Under the pieces are notes generated by a model. The model worked only from the letters and a program-made list of their open reading frames with translations. It made no database searches and was not told the DNA's origin. Of a stretch of DNA of 64,000 nucleotides, positions 9,151-17,854 are shown one piece after another. A program made the translations under genes and the position numbers. This DNA comes from Halegenticoccus soli (lineage in GTDB: Archaea; Halobacteriota; Halobacteria; Halobacteriales; Haloferacaceae): NCBI RefSeq assembly GCF_002844195.1, contig NZ_PEND01000005.1, positions 124,001 through 188,000 on the forward strand, read 5' to 3'. Position 1 is the first letter of the stretch; every line of letters starts with the position of its first letter.

Positions 9151-9615
9151 TCAATCCAGGTACTCGATCCCCCACTCTCTGAGTATTTCGACGATGCCCT
9201 CCGGGTTGCGCTGGGCGAACACGTACGCCGCCTCGCGGAGGTCCGTCTTGTTCACTTCCTGTCCCAGCCGGTCCTCGACGGTCCGGCGGAGGGCTCGTTC
9301 GCCCTGTTGGACATCCTCGCGGAGGAAGAACGGCACCTGGTCGCGGTCGGCCTTCACGGACCTGTTTTTCAGCTGCCGGCGGGCGAGATACGGCAGCTGA
9401 TCCGTCGACCGGGCCGCGAGAGGGGGCGATTCGGATTCCGGCGGCTCGCCAGCGGCGGCCACCTGGATCGACGATCCGCCGGAGGTCGGGGTCCCGTCGG
9501 ACGCGAGTGACGCGTCCGACGCGTCTTCGTCCTCTTCGGACGTCGGGGCCGTTTCGGCGGCGGGTTCCGGTTCGAGCGCGTCGGCGAAGGGATCGTCTCC
9601 CGCACCCCGCTTCAT
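9151..9615 (-). CDS. Acidic partner of ParA (ParB-like role inferred)
   Basis: A 154-aa protein starting at 9615. Its ATG overlaps the parA stop by 4 nt (ATGA), so the two are translationally coupled. The first 70 residues are disordered, acidic and Ser/Glu-rich. The C-terminal part is a basic helical domain (LPYLARRQLKNRSVKADRDQ, FFLREDVQQGERALRRTVED, EVNKTDLREAAYVFA) suited to DNA or ParA binding. No classic ParB N-domain is visible. The arrangement parA then small partner is typical of haloarchaeal plasmid partition cassettes. DNA binding is an inference. Confidence 0.7.
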   Translation of the reverse strand: MKRGAGDDPFADALEPEPAAETAPTSEEDEDASDASLASDGTPTSGGSSIQVAAAGEPPESESPPLAARSTDQLPYLARRQLKNRSVKADRDQVPFFLREDVQQGERALRRTVEDRLGQEVNKTDLREAAYVFAQRNPEGIVEILREWGIEYLD

Positions 9616-10511
9616 GCGTTCGTCTCCAGCCCGTCGGATTCGGCCGCTTCCGGCGCCTCGGACGCGAGTCCGCCGGTCGCTTCGATGTGCCGAGCTAATC
9701 TGTCGTACTGCTCTAACGTTCGCATCTCGTGGTCGCGCTGACGGCTCCGGTGCTCCTCGACGTACTCGAACGCGGAGCACTGCTCGCGCCAACACCCCTC
9801 CATCAGCGACGTCCGCTTTCCGATGACGATCGGAATGTCGAACCCCGTCTCTTCGAGTTCGTCGAGGTAGTGGTTCTGGTCGTTGGTCCCCTCGTACTTG
9901 AAGGGGACGAGCGAAAGGACGCCCATATTCATCCCCAGGTGGCGCTCCAGCCCGTCGACGACCTCTTCGAGACCCGCGATCGACTGCTGTCCCTTCCCCG
10001 AGAGTTCGACCGGGATGACGACGTTCCGGGTCGCGTAGAGCGCGTTGTTCTGCGCCTGTTCGCCGTTCGCGGGCGGATCGACGACGAGAACGTCGTATCG
10101 CTCGTTCACGCCGCTTTTCCGGAGCACTTCGAGCAACTGGGCGTGCTTCGGGAACTCGTAGTCCGGGTCGCCGTGCGTCTGCTCTTCGATCTCGGCGGTT
10201 TTCAACAGCAGCTCCGTGAGGCGCTCGTGCATGTTGTGGGTCGGGAGGACGTCTATCCCCTCTTCGGTCTCCCGAACAAGGTCCAGAAGCTCCCCTTTCG
10301 GCCGGCCGATGAGGTGCCGGACGAGATTGTCCGCCTCGCCGTCCGCCCGCTCGTCGTCGACGTCGAACAGGTACGAGAGGCTCGCGTTCTGCGGATCGAG
10401 GTCGACGACGAGCACCCGGTGGCCGTGTCTCGCGTGCGCCACCGCGCAGTTCGCGGCCGTCGTCGTCTTGGCCACGCCGCCGGCTTCCGAATACACCGAA
10501 TACCCGAGCAT
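9612..10511 (-). CDS. parA: ParA-type partition ATPase
   Basis: A 299-aa ParA/Soj/MinD-family ATPase. It has a deviant Walker A (SEAGGVAKTTTAAN), a Walker A' region (VLVVDLDPQNASLSYLF), Walker B (YDVLVVDPPANGE) and the family element NVVIPVELSGKGQQSI. ParA dimerises on nucleoid DNA and moves replicons or cargo through a partner, which here is the overlapping downstream gene. The start is set at 10511 (MLGYSVYSEAGG) because the Walker A motif follows at the usual distance; an upstream ATG at 10538 is less likely. Imperfect direct repeats upstream (10643-10712) may be the centromere or an operator. Confidence 0.9.
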   Translation of the reverse strand: MLGYSVYSEAGGVAKTTTAANCAVAHARHGHRVLVVDLDPQNASLSYLFDVDDERADGEADNLVRHLIGRPKGELLDLVRETEEGIDVLPTHNMHERLTELLLKTAEIEEQTHGDPDYEFPKHAQLLEVLRKSGVNERYDVLVVDPPANGEQAQNNALYATRNVVIPVELSGKGQQSIAGLEEVVDGLERHLGMNMGVLSLVPFKYEGTNDQNHYLDELEETGFDIPIVIGKRTSLMEGCWREQCSAFEYVEEHRSRQRDHEMRTLEQYDRLARHIEATGGLASEAPEAAESDGLETNA

Positions 10512-10642
10512 AACGGACTGATCGTATCTTCTGATCATAAAACTTCGTCAGACGATTCAATCACACTGTTTGGTGAGTGCAAATAGTCAGGCTAATCGAC
10601 GAAACCCACTCGTTATTTTCTCTCAGTTGTTCGTTGAGAACG

Positions 10643-10712
10643 TCTTATCGGTTATACCATCTGGTTGCACTCTCCAGTTAGTCTCATCGGTTATACTGAT
10701 TCGTTGTACTCT
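10643..10712. repeat. Pair of 31-nt imperfect direct repeats upstream of parA
   Basis: Copies at 10643-10673 and 10682-10712 share TCTYATCGGTTATAC and end GTTGYACTCT. They lie 132-201 nt before the parA start. Further on, CCTTCGATC recurs at about 10785 and 10809. Candidate parS or autoregulatory sites. Confidence 0.6.
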
Positions 10713-11423
10713 TCGATCGATCTTCGTACGCTGTCTCTTTTCCTATTCCGACCGGCTGAAGCGAACAGCCGATCCAACCGATTCCTTCGATCGACCGTCT
10801 CGATCGGCTCCTTCGATCAACCGCTACCGACGCCGTCGGCGCGGTGAAAGGGACGCAGTGTCGCCTCTCTTCGCTCGCCGATCCTTCTCCGTTCTCCGGT
10901 GACGGTACGAACCGGTACTCGCGCTATCAGAGTCGGCCGCAGAGGTACGCTGGCGGTGAAGAGGACGGGACCCCCCGAGTATTCGCGCCCGTTCCGGATT
11001 TCCGCCCGTAGCGGGTCGACGCGTCCAGCTCACGAGCGGTGAGAGCTGCCACCGGACCCGAAAGTCCGCTGCGAAGGCCGCCGTCTCGCCCGAGAGCTGG
11101 ATCGAGCCGGGAACGCGACTCGATACACCACATATCGGTTTATCGAGATGGTGCACGCGTTCGGCGGTAAACGCCGTTAGAACGGTTCTATCGGGCGCTA
11201 CCTCTCCGAGGGAGCCTTCCGGCGGAAATACGGTGAGCAGCGGGTGTCTGAGTCCCGGAAACTGGTTCGAAGCGAGTGGGACCTCGCCGGCAGCATCGCC
11301 ACTGGGGCACGCGTGGGCGACGACCAACCCCCTTCGCGCACTTGTCGGCGAACGCACGCCCGCGGAAGACGCACTCGATTTATCACGCGGCGATGAGAAG
11401 GGGCAGGCACAACGGAACCTCCC
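10713..11423. other. Intergenic between parA and the HEAT gene
   Basis: About 700 nt with repeated CTTCGATC motifs at the left side and a TATA-like GATTTATCACG near 11377 that could serve the HEAT gene. No convincing coding frame. Confidence 0.45.
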
Positions 11424-12431
11424 ATGAACGGGCAACCGCCTTCACCGGACGCCCTCATCGCCTTCCTCGACCAGGGGTGTCACGAAGAAGCGATCGCTCA
11501 GCTCGAACGGCTCACGACGGCTGAGACGGACATCCGGAAGGAGGCCCTCCGGAGGCTTCGAACGCTCACCGACGAGCGCGGGGGGCTGTCCGAAACGCTC
11601 CCGCCCGCGCTCACCCCGTTTTTGACCGACGAGGAGCGCTCGGTTCGGCTGACGGCTGCGAAACTGTTCGTCGCCGTCGCCGAGGCAACGCCGGGCGCCG
11701 TTGTCGGCGTCGTCGACTCGCTCGCTGGTCGGCTCGCTGATGACGAGGAGTTCTACTACGTCCGGGCGCGCTCGGCCGAGGCGCTCGGGTACGTCGCGAT
11801 CGAACACCCCGACGAGGTCGCCTCGCCCGAAATCCTCGCAGACCTGCGGATCGGGCTGTCGTTCGACGAGCCCGAGGTGAAGGTGAAGCTGGCGAAGGCG
11901 CTGGAGTACGTCGCACTGGGGGACCCGAACCGACTCCGCCACCAGGTATCCAGCCTCGCCGAGCACCTCGACGACGAGAGCGAACTTGTCCGGTATCACC
12001 TGTGTACGGCGCTAGTCGCAGTCGGCTGCGAGCATCCCGAGACGCTCGCGGGCGCGAGCGGCGGGCTCGCGGCCCGGCTGACCGACGAGAACGCGTACGT
12101 ACGCGGCAGAGCCGCGGAAGCTCTCGGACTGCTCGCACGCTCGGAGGCGGCGGATGCGTCGCTTCCGGAGGGCGACCTCGCGGCGCTGGCGGACGACGAA
12201 GAGCCGTTCGTGGCCGAGCGCGCGAACTTCGCGGTTGGCGCGGTCGCGGGCGACGGGCGAGAGACGGAGTTCCCCGACGGGATCGGTACCGTCGAGGCGA
12301 TTCGCGGGACGACTGAGGGGATCGCCGAGGAAATCAGATCGCCCGACGGCGACGGTGAGTGCCCGCACTGCGGGCTCGCACTGCCGGGGACCCGGCCGCC
12401 GACGTGCCCGCGCTGCGGCGCGCCGTACTGA
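11424..12431 (+). CDS. HEAT-repeat protein with C-terminal zinc ribbon
   Basis: A 335-aa protein of about six degenerate HEAT repeats, each an antiparallel helix pair. Examples are ERSVRLTAAKLFVAVAEATP, EEFYYVRARSAEALGYVAI, EPEVKVKLAKALEYVAL and ENAYVRGRAAEALGLLA. An acidic linker follows (about 280-310), and then a compact zinc ribbon CPHCG ... CPRCG at the very end. HEAT solenoids act as protein-binding scaffolds. The zinc ribbon suggests a nucleic-acid or partner contact. The gene precedes the ahbC cluster by about 200 nt on the same strand; a functional link is possible but not shown. Confidence 0.75.
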   Translation: MNGQPPSPDALIAFLDQGCHEEAIAQLERLTTAETDIRKEALRRLRTLTDERGGLSETLPPALTPFLTDEERSVRLTAAKLFVAVAEATPGAVVGVVDSLAGRLADDEEFYYVRARSAEALGYVAIEHPDEVASPEILADLRIGLSFDEPEVKVKLAKALEYVALGDPNRLRHQVSSLAEHLDDESELVRYHLCTALVAVGCEHPETLAGASGGLAARLTDENAYVRGRAAEALGLLARSEAADASLPEGDLAALADDEEPFVAERANFAVGAVAGDGRETEFPDGIGTVEAIRGTTEGIAEEIRSPDGDGECPHCGLALPGTRPPTCPRCGAPY

Positions 12432-12637
12432 TCCGACGCGGTCGGGCCGGTCCGGTGAGTGAAAACGCTTCAGCTGCCGGGTGACGGATCGCTCACGACG
12501 GTGCGCTGGTGTTCGCCCCGGACGGAAGCGCTTTCCGCCTCCGAAATCGCGTCGCGAGACCGCGCTGAACCCGTGCGAGTTCGGAGCCGAACATCATCGG
12601 GAGAAGCGTGTTCGAGCCGCCCCCCGCAACATCGCTT

Positions 12638-12733
12638 ATGGTGGAAAACCCGGAACGGTATCGGATCGGCGAGCGCCCGCGCGACGCCGTCGAAGAGGAG
12701 TGGAAGAACGAAGGGCGCATCCGCGGGGCATGA
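12638..12733 (+). CDS. 31-aa ORF overlapping the ahbC start
   Basis: ATG at 12638 encodes MVENPERYRIGERPRDAVEE, then EWKNEGRIRGA, and stops at a TGA that overlaps the ahbC ATG by 4 nt (ATGA). The coupling and codon use suggest real translation. The opening (MVE...R...PRD...EW) recalls the N-terminus of the haloarchaeal Htur_1727-type candidate RiPPs that accompany radical SAM genes, but those are longer. This could be a truncated version or simply a leader ORF. The identity is an inference from memory of the family. Confidence 0.4.
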   Translation: MVENPERYRIGERPRDAVEEEWKNEGRIRGA

Positions 12734-13735
12734 TCTCGATCAGCAAACTCCTGTGCGGGCTGGACGCGGAGGGCGACGGGCTCCGATACGACGCCGCCCG
12801 CGAGTCGTCGAAGCCGCAGATCACCGAGCGCAAGCAGCGTCGACCGGTCGTCGTGTGGAACCTAAGCAAGCAGTGTAACCTCTACTGCACCCACTGCTAC
12901 GCGACCGCCGATACCGAGGCCGCCCCCGGCGAACTCAGTACGGAGGAGGGCGAGCGGCTGCTCGACGATCTCGCCGACTACGGCGTTCCGGTCGTCCTCT
13001 TTTCCGGCGGCGAACCGCTCGTCCGCGACGATCTGGTCGAGCTGGTCAGTTACGCCGACGACAAGGGAATACGCCCGGTCCTGTCGACGAACGGTACCCT
13101 CATCACGCCCGAGAACGCCCGGGAGCTCCGCGACGCCGGGCTCCGGTACGCCGGCGTCTCGGTCGACGGACTCCCGGAGCGTAACGACGCGTTTCGCGGT
13201 CGGGAGGGGGCGTTCGACGCCGCCGTTCGCGGTATTCGCGCGTGCCTCGACGCCGGGCTCAAGACCGGTCTGCGCTACACGATCACCGAGCGGAACGACG
13301 CCGACCTCCGCGGCGTCGTCGACCTCCTCTACGAGGAAGGAGTCAACCGCTTCTGTTTCTACCACCTCGACTACGGGGGGCGCGGCGCGGACATCGTCGA
13401 CGCGGATCTGCCGCCGGAGGAAAAGCGAGCCGCGGTGAAGCGGCTCTGCGACCTGGCCCGCGAGTACCACGAGCAGGGCGAGGAGATCGAGACGTTGCTC
13501 GTCGGAAACTACGCCGACGCGGCGTACCTCGTGGAGTACGCGCGTCGCTTCGTCGGCGAGAGCGCGGCCGAACGCGTGTACGACTACCTCCGACGGAACG
13601 GCGGCGACCCGACCGGCGAACGGGTTGCCGACGTCGACTATCAGGGGAACGTTCACCTCACGCAGTTCTGGCAGGGGTTGCGTAACTGTTACAAAATTCA
13701 ATAGTATTACGTAGCAAACGATACAATACGGGTGT

Positions 13736-14362
13736 ATGCCACGGTCGTACTCCGTCGGAGAGTTTGCAGACGAGTTAGGAGTACACCGTCAAACCGTCAA
13801 GAACTGGTGTCGTGACGGAAAACTCGACTTCACACGAACACCCGGCGGACACCGACGAATCCCACACAGAGAACTCCTGCGACTCTCAGGAGACACACAA
13901 CAAACCGATAAAGTAGCCATTTACGGGCGGGTTTCAGGGCACGCTCAGAAACAGGACGGCGACCTCGACCGACAACTTGAGTCCCTCACTGAATACACGC
14001 ACGACCACGGATGGAGTATCGAAAACAAATACTCTGACATCGGCAGTGGTCTCAACGAAAACCGCCGCGGACTGAACAAACTGTTTGACGACGCCGAGAA
14101 CGCTAACTTCGGGCGTGTTCTTGTCACGTACCAAGACCGCCTCACTCGATTCGGCTTTTCATACCTCGAACGTCTCCTCAACCAGTACGGGGTCGAAATC
14201 ACCGTCATCAACGAGGAAACCGACAAAACTGCACACGAGGAACTGGTTGACGACCTGCTCCAACTCGTCGCCAGTTTCGCAGGGAAACTATACGGGATGC
14301 GGTCCTCGAAACGCAAGCGAATTGTTGAAACAGTGGAAGCAGAGGTGGAAATCGATGAGTAG
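13736..14362 (+). CDS. tnpA: IS607-type serine recombinase TnpA
   Basis: A 208-aa transposase. Residues 1-55 form a MerR-like helix-turn-helix (SVGEFADELGVHRQTVKNWC, then TPGGHRRIPHREL). Residues 60-200 form a serine-resolvase domain with the catalytic-serine motif VAIYGRVSGHAQ, LDRQLESLTEY, GLNENRRGLNKL and the LVTYQDRLTRFG arginine/aspartate block. This DNA-binding-first order is diagnostic of IS607 rather than ordinary resolvases. All landmarks are present, so it may be active. Its stop overlaps the tnpB start by 8 nt. Confidence 0.93.
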   Translation: MPRSYSVGEFADELGVHRQTVKNWCRDGKLDFTRTPGGHRRIPHRELLRLSGDTQQTDKVAIYGRVSGHAQKQDGDLDRQLESLTEYTHDHGWSIENKYSDIGSGLNENRRGLNKLFDDAENANFGRVLVTYQDRLTRFGFSYLERLLNQYGVEITVINEETDKTAHEELVDDLLQLVASFAGKLYGMRSSKRKRIVETVEAEVEIDE

Positions 14363-16091
14363 CCACCTCTCACTCTCACTCCGACTTCCCTTCGAGGAGA
14401 GTGAGCGCCATGCTCGATTAGACACGCTCACAACCCGTGTAGCAAATACGCTCATCGAGCAATATTGGACTCCCGAACACCTTACAGGAATTGACAACTA
14501 CTCGTATCAAGCGTGGAAATACTTCGATGAGGGAGAAACGTTCACGGACGTTGATCTGTACCTCCCATCACGGTACAAACGCTGTGTGATGCAGAAAGTC
14601 GGTGAGACGCTTCGGAGCCACGCTGACAAACGCGAAGCGTTCCAGACTATCCAGACTGTTCTACCCGACCACAAGATCCGACGCATTCACACTCGGAGAA
14701 TCAAGGAACGACTCTGGGACGCTGAAGAATACCTCAAATCCGAGTACGTCGATTTGCTTATCGGGCAACTCAACTCGTACTACAACAAACACGGTCGATT
14801 CCCCGAGTCGTATTTCGATATGCAGGAGTGCCCAACGTACTCGAAAGGCGTTCTCCCATATTCGGCTGACGACGGCCCTACTTCGGGGCAGGCTGTCAAA
14901 TACGAGTACGACAAAGACAAACAGACACTCACGGTCAAACTCAAAACACCCGATACCGTCGAACCAGAAGCCCGTGGAGATTGGACGTGGACGGAACACG
15001 AACTGGAAAGCTACGAAGCGTTCCACAAACTGCTCGAACACGGCAGTCTCTCCGCCCCCTCGTTCCAACCCACAACCACGAAAACAGGTGGCGACTACTA
15101 CGAACTCGCGTTCCCTGTCGAAGTCGAACACCAAGAGAAACCAGACAACGTGAAAACCGTCTTAGCGATTGACGGCGGTATTAGAAAAGATGCCACCGCG
15201 GTCGTCGTGAACGAAGACGGCGAGCAGCTCTCCACACCGTATTTCATCCAGAACACGGAGCGAGAACGGATGCGGAATCTCGCTCGGGAACGTAACCAAC
15301 TCAACTCCAAACTCGCGTATCTGCGTCAGCAGGGGCGCGACCATACAGATTCGTTCACACAGGTTCACGCAGAGTACGAGCGTGCGAACAACAAGATTCG
15401 CCACAAGCGCGAACAACTTGTTCACGATGTATCCAACCAAGTTCTTGCGCTTGCTCTGGTGTATGAGGTGGACGCGATTGTTCACGAAGACCTCCGAAGC
15501 CTCAGTCCGCCTCGTGGCGAAGGCAAACTCTCGTGGGAACTGTCTTCGTGGGCACGCCGGGAAATCGTCTCGAAAATCGAGTATCGGGCTGAGATCACCG
15601 GATTGCACGTGAAGCGGGTGCGTCCGCGAAACACGTCTCGGTCGTGCCCTCGATGTGGCTCCACGGGCCATACCACGAAGTCACCCGACCACACGTTCGA
15701 GGTGTGGTGGGGCGGTCACTTCTGCTGTGACAACGCCCGGTGTGGCTATCAAGCCGACCGGGACTATGTTGGTGCTGTCAACGTGGCCCGCGTGTTTTAC
15801 AGTGATTCGGTAACGCTGAAACACGGTTTCACGTCCTCGTATATCGGGGATTTTGAAATCGTGCCAGCAAGCTGTTCCGCTGGCGCGCGTCTCACGTTCG
15901 GTACTGCGCCAGTTGCGTTTACTGGACAGTCGAGTGAGGTGACTGCTGGTGGCGGGTCGGCGTATATCGCGCCCGCTGTCACCCCGGCAGAGACGGAAAA
16001 CAACAGTAGCAACCCAGATTCTGCATCAAGCCCAGCGATGTTTGGAACGACCCGTTTTACACGAGTCACTACCAATTGCTACCGAAAATAG
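14355..16091 (+). CDS. tnpB: TnpB of the IS607-type element
   Basis: A 578-aa RNA-guided nuclease of the TnpB/OrfB family, longer than the usual 370-430 aa. RuvC landmarks are present in order: first Asp in VLAIDGGIRKDA, Glu in IVHEDLRSLS, the zinc ribbon CPRCG ... CDNARCG, and last Asp in ADRDYVGAVNVAR. A C-terminal extension of about 90 Ser/Thr/Ala-rich residues follows the RuvC end and overlaps the element's right end, where the guide RNA would be encoded. The start at 14355 is chosen from the ATGAGTAG overlap with tnpA. Nuclease activity is inferred from the intact D-E-D set. Confidence 0.9.
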   Translation: MSSHLSLSLRLPFEESERHARLDTLTTRVANTLIEQYWTPEHLTGIDNYSYQAWKYFDEGETFTDVDLYLPSRYKRCVMQKVGETLRSHADKREAFQTIQTVLPDHKIRRIHTRRIKERLWDAEEYLKSEYVDLLIGQLNSYYNKHGRFPESYFDMQECPTYSKGVLPYSADDGPTSGQAVKYEYDKDKQTLTVKLKTPDTVEPEARGDWTWTEHELESYEAFHKLLEHGSLSAPSFQPTTTKTGGDYYELAFPVEVEHQEKPDNVKTVLAIDGGIRKDATAVVVNEDGEQLSTPYFIQNTERERMRNLARERNQLNSKLAYLRQQGRDHTDSFTQVHAEYERANNKIRHKREQLVHDVSNQVLALALVYEVDAIVHEDLRSLSPPRGEGKLSWELSSWARREIVSKIEYRAEITGLHVKRVRPRNTSRSCPRCGSTGHTTKSPDHTFEVWWGGHFCCDNARCGYQADRDYVGAVNVARVFYSDSVTLKHGFTSSYIGDFEIVPASCSAGARLTFGTAPVAFTGQSSEVTAGGGSAYIAPAVTPAETENNSSNPDSASSPAMFGTTRFTRVTTNCYRK

Positions 16092-16355
16092 GAACGGTAC
16101 AGCCTCGGCAACGTCCGCGATCGGCCGTTCAGCGCCATCTGGGAGGGCGATTCGAACCCGCTGCTTCGCAGACTCCGTGAGCGGACGGACCACCTGACGG
16201 GGCGGTGCGCCTCCTGCCGGTACCGGGAGATCTGCCGGGGAGCGTCCCGGCTCCGCGCGCTCACGGTTCACGGCGACCTGTTCGCGCCGGATCCGCAGTG
16301 TTACCTCCGCGACGACGAAGTCGCGACCTCGTCGCCGCCGACGAGCGCCGACTGA

Positions 16356-17252
16356 AGGCCGAAGCGCGAACCGCCTCTCTCCGGACCTGACGTGATCGAG
16401 TCCCGGCGTTCGCCGCTAACCGGCGAGCGGGCGACTAACGGGATCGCCGTCGGATTCGTTACTCGATACCAACGGTCGATACCGAGGTGAAAAACGAATG
16501 CGGTCGTCCCGGCGTTCGGTCGCAGAACTCCCCCGGAGCGCGGTGTCTGTACGGGGGACCGCTGTCTCGGCGCTGTCTCGACGCTGTCTCGTCGGCGCCG
16601 AAGACGTCGGTCCGCGGTCGAAAGACGGTCGGCTGACCGATCCGGCGTTCGCCCCCGGCCCGACGTCAGCGCATCCGCTACTTCGGTTTACAGTATTATT
16701 CGTACTCACAGCGCGGTAGCAGCGAACGTACGTGATGTCAAACAAAGAGTCAGGTCGAACCGGTTCCGGGCGGCGTAATCGACCGATCGAATCCGCGCTG
16801 AGTCCTTCGATGGACGCTGACGTCGGTCGAATGCCGCCGAAATCGACGAACGGTGAGGTTCTTCGAGGGGGGACGCTCGAAGGACTGACGAACCGTCCCA
16901 TCTGCCTCGAAACTACACGTATCTCTCCCGAATTGTCCTCCTTTCGCCGCTTTCACCTGATACTCGTCGAGATACGGCTCAAAGACCACAGTGATCGTCA
17001 TCTATCCCGGACCCGAGAAATACGCCCGTCGGAACGGGTCACCGTTCGGAATCCGCTACCTCGTGAGTTACAAACTCTTCTGTAGAACATTCGAGCCTCC
17101 CTCGATGGTTCTGCGAAGTCAGGGTCGTGTCCAGCACGCTTCTCCGAACGGCGACGCGTTTATTCGGGTTCTCGGTGGCACGAGGAGTCGGATCTCGAAC
17201 CCGAATCGGACAGTGAAGGCGAACCGGTCATCGAGCGACTTACCGGGGGGCG
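16356..17252. other. Intergenic, about 900 nt, no gene recognised
   Basis: Several overlapping open frames exist on both strands, but none has family motifs or consistent acidic haloarchaeal composition. A possible AT-rich promoter-like patch lies near 16690. Possibly gene debris. Confidence 0.4.
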
Positions 17253-17822
17253 TCAATCGGCGAGCCGCTTCCATCGCTCGGGAACCCACCGGCGTCGGAG
17301 GAGATACGCGGCCAGGATGACGAGCGTGACGGCTCCGATGATCGAGTAGGGTTCGACCTCGGTCAGCGTTCTGGCGGCTTCGCCGATAACGTGGACCAGC
17401 GCGGCTTCGAGAACGTACCTCCCGCCGCGGCCGACGAGCGACGCGAGGAGGTAGGAACGGAGGTCGAGACCGAGGGCGCCCGACGCTACCGACAGGAGCT
17501 CGTATCCCTTGAGGATGGGGGCGAAGGCACCGATAAAAAGGGTCGCGAGACCGTACCGTTCGAAGTACCGCTCCGCACGGGCGGTCCGATCGTCGGCGAA
17601 CAGCCCCGACGCGCCCAGCGACAGTATCTCGCGCTCGGCGAAGTCGACGAGCTCCTCCTGGTTCGGACCGAGCGGCTGCAGGTAGACGCGGTCGAAGCCC
17701 GCCTCTCGGTACGTCCGGACTCGATCGACGTAGGGCTGCGGGTCGGAACCGGCGACAACCGCCTCCGCCACGTCTTCCTCGGCGACGTTCTGCACCCCCT
17801 GCTCGAAGTGCTGGGGCCCCAC
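17253..17822 (-). pseudogene. In-frame chimera: LLM flavoprotein C-end fused to VTT (DedA/YqaA) C-end
   Basis: A 189-aa frame joining two unrelated fragments. Residues 1-60 (QHFEQGVQNVAEEDVAEAVV, YVDRVRTYREAGFDRVYLQP, GPNQEEL) match the C-terminus of F420-dependent LLM-class oxidoreductases. From about residue 65 the protein resembles the C-terminal part of SNARE-associated/VTT membrane proteins (AERYFERYGLATLFIGAFAP, SGALGLDLRSYLLASLVGR, then a final membrane helix and basic tail). Both partners lack their N-terminal halves, and an in-frame TAG lies just upstream of the GTG start. A deletion joining two genes is the simplest explanation. Whether it is expressed is unknown. Confidence 0.6.
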
Positions 17823-17854
17823 TCGAATCCGGATGACTCCCCGCCGCCACTCCT

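Larger units (their letters stand above)
13678..16097 (+). mobile_element. Complete IS607-type element inserted in ahbC
   Basis: A 2420-bp insert carrying a serine-recombinase tnpA and tnpB in an 8-nt overlap. Left junction is CAGGGG|TTGCG and right junction is GAACGG|TACAGC; the uninterrupted gene would read CAGGGGTACAGC. A GG on both sides fits IS607-family insertion at GG dinucleotides without a longer target duplication. AT content is higher than in the host gene. Confidence 0.88.
12730..16355 (+). pseudogene. ahbC: ahbC (12,18-didecarboxysiroheme deacetylase) split by an IS607-type element
   Basis: Two in-frame halves rebuild a radical SAM/SPASM enzyme of about 401 aa. The 5' part (12730-13677, 316 codons) begins MISISKLLCGLD, carries the 4Fe-4S motif CNLYCTHC and the SAM-binding FSGGEPL, and stops abruptly at FWQG. 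The 3' part (16098-16355) resumes YSLGNVRDRPFSAIW, has the SPASM cysteines CASCRYREIC and ends QCYLRDDEV plus a short tail. Removing 13678-16097 restores the reading frame exactly. AhbC catalyses the radical step of the siroheme-dependent heme pathway used by archaea. As written the gene makes only a truncated product lacking the SPASM cluster. Confidence 0.85.

Noticed and set aside
9151..10560. A 469-codon minus-strand frame covering parA and its partner
   Set aside because: Only its last 154 codons are real (partner gene). The rest is the parA gene read in the wrong frame.
13736..14362. Plasmid-type resolvase or invertase for the recombinase in ahbC
   Set aside because: The DNA-binding domain is N-terminal and MerR-like and tnpB overlaps directly, which is IS607 architecture.
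16416..17085. Open frames of 73-161 codons between ahbC and the LLM/VTT chimera
   Set aside because: No conserved motif, and composition unlike neighbouring proteins; treated as non-coding.
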